A stretch of DNA of 53,106 nt. Source: RUG14186 sp964644555 (GTDB taxonomy: Bacteria > Bacillota > Clostridia > Eubacteriales > Anaerofustaceae). A program made the translations under genes and the position numbers. Below are positions 51,081-53,106 of this stretch, one piece after another. Numbering within the stretch: position 1 is the first letter of the stretch; each line of letters begins with the position of its first letter. The notes beneath the pieces are model-generated. The model was not told the origin of the DNA, made no database searches, and worked only from the letters and a program-made list of their open reading frames with translations. Location: assembly GCA_964644555.1 (NCBI GenBank), contig CAZXWI010000001.1:1-53106 (forward strand). Direction: 5' to 3'.

Positions 51081-52106
51081 TTACTTAACAATACCGAATA
51101 TTTTTGCCAGAACATTTGCATATGAGCTGCACTCGTTAAAGCATATATTTTTTATTTGATTTTCCTTTAAAAATGCGGCTTTTGCGTAGAATGTTCTGCA
51201 GTCCTCAAAGAGCAAACTATGCACAAAATTATCCTTGGTATAACGCATCCAACAAAGCTGCGAATCATCATCAAAATTTATTTTGTCTATATTATACGCA
51301 TCCGTAATTTTCTTGACATCTGCCATATTTAAATACGATATCTCGTTAGTCGCCTTATTTATATCCACAAACCGAGGGGTATAGAATACCCCCAACCTAT
51401 CGTTACCCATTAGCCAAATCAAATCCGAAACCTTTTGAACAAAACTGTCAAAATCTATGATATTCTTTTCCGTCATATAATAAACCAAATCAAAACCACT
51501 TAAATAATCACAATTTTTCATTAGGTTATATTCCATTGCCGCAAACACACCGAATCCATCGTCTTTAAGCACATTTTTGAGTTTTTTCGCTGACTCTAGT
51601 TCATCTTTTTTCTTAACGATAATAAGTACATTTTTGTACTCCTTAAACGATAAATCATTAAGAAGCATATTGATTATAAAGTCGCTTTCGTACTTTACAA
51701 TGTCGCACAGAACGAATGACGGCACTATGTTATTTACACTACACGCATTTATCGATGGATAATCATACGGTAGATTCAGTTCGTTTCTCTCATTATCCAC
51801 ATCATATCCGTCGATAAATACCTGTTTACAATCCCTTGCCCAATTATCGATAGGCACAAATGACTCATTAAGCGACTCCACCTTATTTATCATCGATAGA
51901 TTAAGCCCCTCAAATTCGAAGTAGGGACAAAGCTCGATTTCTTTCGTGATTTCGTTAAAACCGACAACTCCGCCCGAATCCACCCAAAGAGATGCATTTT
52001 CGCAAAAGGAATTGTCGACATTGTAATTCAGAATTTTCTCTATGCTCACATCATATATAAGGGAAATATCCTCAATTGTTTCGTTCTCTCTTATTATATG
52101 TATCAA
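51081..52106 (-). CDS. LysM-type protein with degenerate GH18-like barrel
   Basis: The first about 45 residues fit a LysM domain (IHIIRENETIEDISLIYDVS ... ILNYN). The rest, about 290 residues, shows a pattern of alternating strand and helix similar to the SleL/YaaH spore glycosidases (FEDCRTFYAKAAFLKENQIK near the end), but the catalytic DxxDxDxE motif is not present in any form that I can see. No signal peptide. The start is a TTG with AAAGGCGG upstream. It is possibly a spore-coat or wall-binding, non-catalytic relative. Family assignment is tentative; it could also be a lineage-specific protein. Confidence 0.6.
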   Translation of the reverse strand: MIHIIRENETIEDISLIYDVSIEKILNYNVDNSFCENASLWVDSGGVVGFNEITKEIELCPYFEFEGLNLSMINKVESLNESFVPIDNWARDCKQVFIDGYDVDNERNELNLPYDYPSINACSVNNIVPSFVLCDIVKYESDFIINMLLNDLSFKEYKNVLIIVKKKDELESAKKLKNVLKDDGFGVFAAMEYNLMKNCDYLSGFDLVYYMTEKNIIDFDSFVQKVSDLIWLMGNDRLGVFYTPRFVDINKATNEISYLNMADVKKITDAYNIDKINFDDDSQLCWMRYTKDNFVHSLLFEDCRTFYAKAAFLKENQIKNICFNECSSYANVLAKIFGIVK

Positions 52107-52196
52107 TCTTGCTACCGCCTTTCAAAACATCTGATACAATAATATATGCAAAAAAATTTTATTTAGAAAAGTATTCTTTTTTTTGCCGATACATAG

Positions 52197-52202
52197 TATA
52201 AT
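52197..52202 (+). promoter_or_regulatory. -10 box of the tRNA-Leu gene
   Basis: TATAAT 9 nt before the first tRNA base. No clear -35 element at the usual distance; a T-rich run (TTTTTTTTGCCG) lies upstream. Confidence 0.45.
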
Positions 52203-52211
52203 AACAGTGTT

Positions 52212-52298
52212 GCGAATATGGCGGAATAGGCAGACGCGCATGGTTCAGGTCCATGTGGAGGCGACTCCATGCAGGTTCAACTCCTGTTATTCGCACCA
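52212..52298 (+). tRNA. tRNA-Leu (anticodon CAG)
   Basis: 87 nt including an encoded CCA. Acceptor GCGAATA / TATTCGC, D-arm with GCGGAATAGGCAGACGC, anticodon stem CATGG / CCATG with loop TTCAGGT (anticodon CAG, Leu CUG), class II variable arm TGGAGGCGACTCCA, T-arm GCAGG-TTCAACT-CCTGT. The long variable arm and anticodon identify it as a leucine tRNA. Its 3' end is duplicated downstream. Confidence 0.95.
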
Positions 52299-52386
52299 TT
52301 TTCATTTTGGATATCTTAATTAGGAAAGCTTCTTATCAAGCTTTTCTTTTTTTAACCGTTGAACCTGCGGTTCTTCGCAGAAACTT
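52279..52386 (+). repeat. 108-bp direct repeat, copy 1 (tRNA-Leu 3' end and terminator)
   Basis: Contains the last 20 bases of the tRNA-Leu gene, the AAAGCTT/AAGCTTT terminator and a CTGCG-CGCAG hairpin. An identical copy lies 161 bp downstream, separated by 53 bp that are not repeated. Confidence 0.9.
52324..52353 (+). terminator. Terminator of tRNA-Leu
   Basis: GAAAGCTT / AAGCTTTTC with CTTATC loop, then CTTTTTTT. It is duplicated at 52485-52514. Confidence 0.8.
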
Positions 52387-52439
52387 CGTTTCCGCTCATC
52401 GGATTTATAATTGCGACTTCGCCGCATACATTATTGTGA

Positions 52440-52547
52440 AACTCCTGTTATTCGCACCATTTTCATTTTGGATATCTTAATTAGGAAAGCTTCTTATCAA
52501 GCTTTTCTTTTTTTAACCGTTGAACCTGCGGTTCTTCGCAGAAACTT
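52440..52547 (+). repeat. 108-bp direct repeat, copy 2
   Basis: Identical to 52279-52386, offset exactly 161 bp. It includes 20 bases of the tRNA T-arm and acceptor stem with no functional tRNA 5' part. The 52387-52439 spacer (53 bp) has no recognisable gene, and 52548-52715 holds only a TATAAT box (52687-52692) and the next gene's ribosome site. Confidence 0.9.
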
Positions 52548-52715
52548 TTACACTAATTCTTTACAATGGCTTTACTTTTATAATGTATAGACAAGTATTT
52601 TGTTAAGACTTCTTTCAAATCGGCAATATATTTAACACATATGTAATATTTTGATTAAATAAATGGATTTCTTATCTTCACTGTGGTATAATACACTTAA
52701 CAAAAGGAGAACATT

Positions 52716-52940
52716 ATGAAAGTACTTAAAACTGCACTGAAAACCCCCAAAGGATTTATGGGTTCATTATTAATGATAGTAGGGCTTATCTTAACATTTA
52801 TCTTGCCGAGATTCATCACATCAACCAATGTGGCAACTACGGTTGGGATTTTTACCGGACTTACATCTGTTTTGGGAGGTCATGAACTGACTCAGGCGAT
52901 AGCCATTGCCAACTACGAATGTGAAAACGATAACGAATAA
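52716..52940 (+). CDS. Small two-helix membrane protein
   Basis: 74 residues: a basic N-terminus, two hydrophobic segments (GSLLMIVGLILTFILPRF and VATTVGIFTGLTSVLGG) and an acidic tail (ECENDNE). I do not recognise the family; the layout is like small holin-like or envelope proteins. Strong AAAGGAG and a TATAAT box (52687-52692) support it as a real gene. Confidence 0.6.
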   Translation: MKVLKTALKTPKGFMGSLLMIVGLILTFILPRFITSTNVATTVGIFTGLTSVLGGHELTQAIAIANYECENDNE

Positions 52941-53013
52941 CATTATAATTTTAAGCTTTATATTGATTTATTATAATTACAATACAGCCTATATTAATAT
53001 TATGCATAAAAAA

Positions 53014-53031
53014 ACAGGTCTTGCGACCTGT
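53014..53031. terminator. Bidirectional terminator between convergent genes
   Basis: ACAGGTC-TTGC-GACCTGT with T-rich sequence on both sides. Serves the small membrane protein and the partial gene at the window end. Confidence 0.82.
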
Positions 53032-53051
53032 TTTTGTTTTACGAAAGTATA

Positions 53052-53106
53052 TTACTTAACGAGTTCCTTAGCCTTAACTCCTGCTGCACCTGCATCAAGT
53101 GCGTAG
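53052..53106 (-). CDS. 3' end of a gene running off the window
   Basis: The minus-strand frame ends ...YALDAGAAGVKAKELVK and stop TAA at 53052-53054. The start and identity lie outside the window. The terminator at 53014-53031 follows it. No function can be assigned from 17 residues. Confidence 0.6.
   Translation of the reverse strand, partial: YALDAGAAGVKAKELVK

Noticed and set aside
52253..52480. 75-residue plus-strand open frame through tRNA-Leu and the repeat
   Set aside because: It overlaps the tRNA gene and its terminator, so it is not a protein gene.
1..53106. CRISPR array, insertion sequence, prophage or rRNA
   Set aside because: No spaced short direct repeats with unique spacers, transposase or phage genes, or rRNA-like sequence were seen; the only long repeat is the tRNA-Leu duplication.

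Overview
The window is an AT-rich, gene-dense chromosomal stretch typical of an anaerobic, low-GC Gram-positive (Clostridia-type) bacterium. Evidence for this: lipoteichoic-acid-synthase-like and YegS-type lipid kinase genes, many lipoprotein signal peptides, GGAGG-type ribosome sites, a ylxM-ffh-rpsP-khpA operon, an ECF vitamin transporter S component, a clostripain-family protease, and genes of the [FeFe]-hydrogenase-maturation and nitrogenase superfamilies. The species cannot be named from this window alone.

Layout. 1-11 kb: envelope and lysine/cell-wall genes (acyltransferase, lipoate ligase, lipid kinase, LTA-synthase-like protein, Wzy-like membrane protein, dapA-dapB, a MurE-like ligase). 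11.4-16.4 kb: a FecBCD-type metal or oxyanion ABC importer with a signal-less ModA-like protein and a SAM methyltransferase. It has a consensus promoter and a leader that looks like a molybdenum/tungsten-cofactor riboswitch with a terminator. 16.5-30.9 kb: mixed housekeeping and accessory genes (GH1 glycosidase with a long acidic tail, XRE-aminotransferase fusion, C11 protease, TRIC channel, M23 peptidase, TrmH methyltransferase, MATE exporter, MocR regulator with a divergent ECF S component).

31.0-40.2 kb holds the most unusual locus. It is one tightly overlapping minus-strand operon of nine genes: a small TM1266-type hydrogenase-system regulator, a FecCD permease, a FecE ATPase fused to a second TM1266-type domain, a HydE-like radical SAM enzyme, a NifH-like ATPase, two nitrogenase component-1-like subunits, a FepB-like lipoprotein, and HydF. 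A terminator/antiterminator leader precedes it. The operon joins metal import, a radical SAM enzyme, a NifH-like reductase, a NifDK/EN-like scaffold and the HydF scaffold GTPase. HydG, a hydrogenase and nifB are absent from the window. My inference is a dedicated metallocluster assembly or nitrogenase-like reductase system of unknown product.

40.3-47.6 kb: a ribose-type ABC importer with a ribulokinase-like FGGY kinase and a BtpA/SgcQ-family TIM-barrel protein, probably for uptake and catabolism of an unidentified sugar. 47.9-48.7 kb: a gene broken into three frames. 48.8-51.0 kb: the ffh operon. 51.1-53.1 kb: a LysM/GH18-like protein, tRNA-Leu(CAG) with a 108-bp duplication of its 3' end and terminator, a small membrane protein, and the 3' end of a further gene running off the window.

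No CRISPR array, insertion sequence or rRNA was seen. Start codons were chosen by Shine-Dalgarno position, so several genes begin downstream of the longest possible reading frame.
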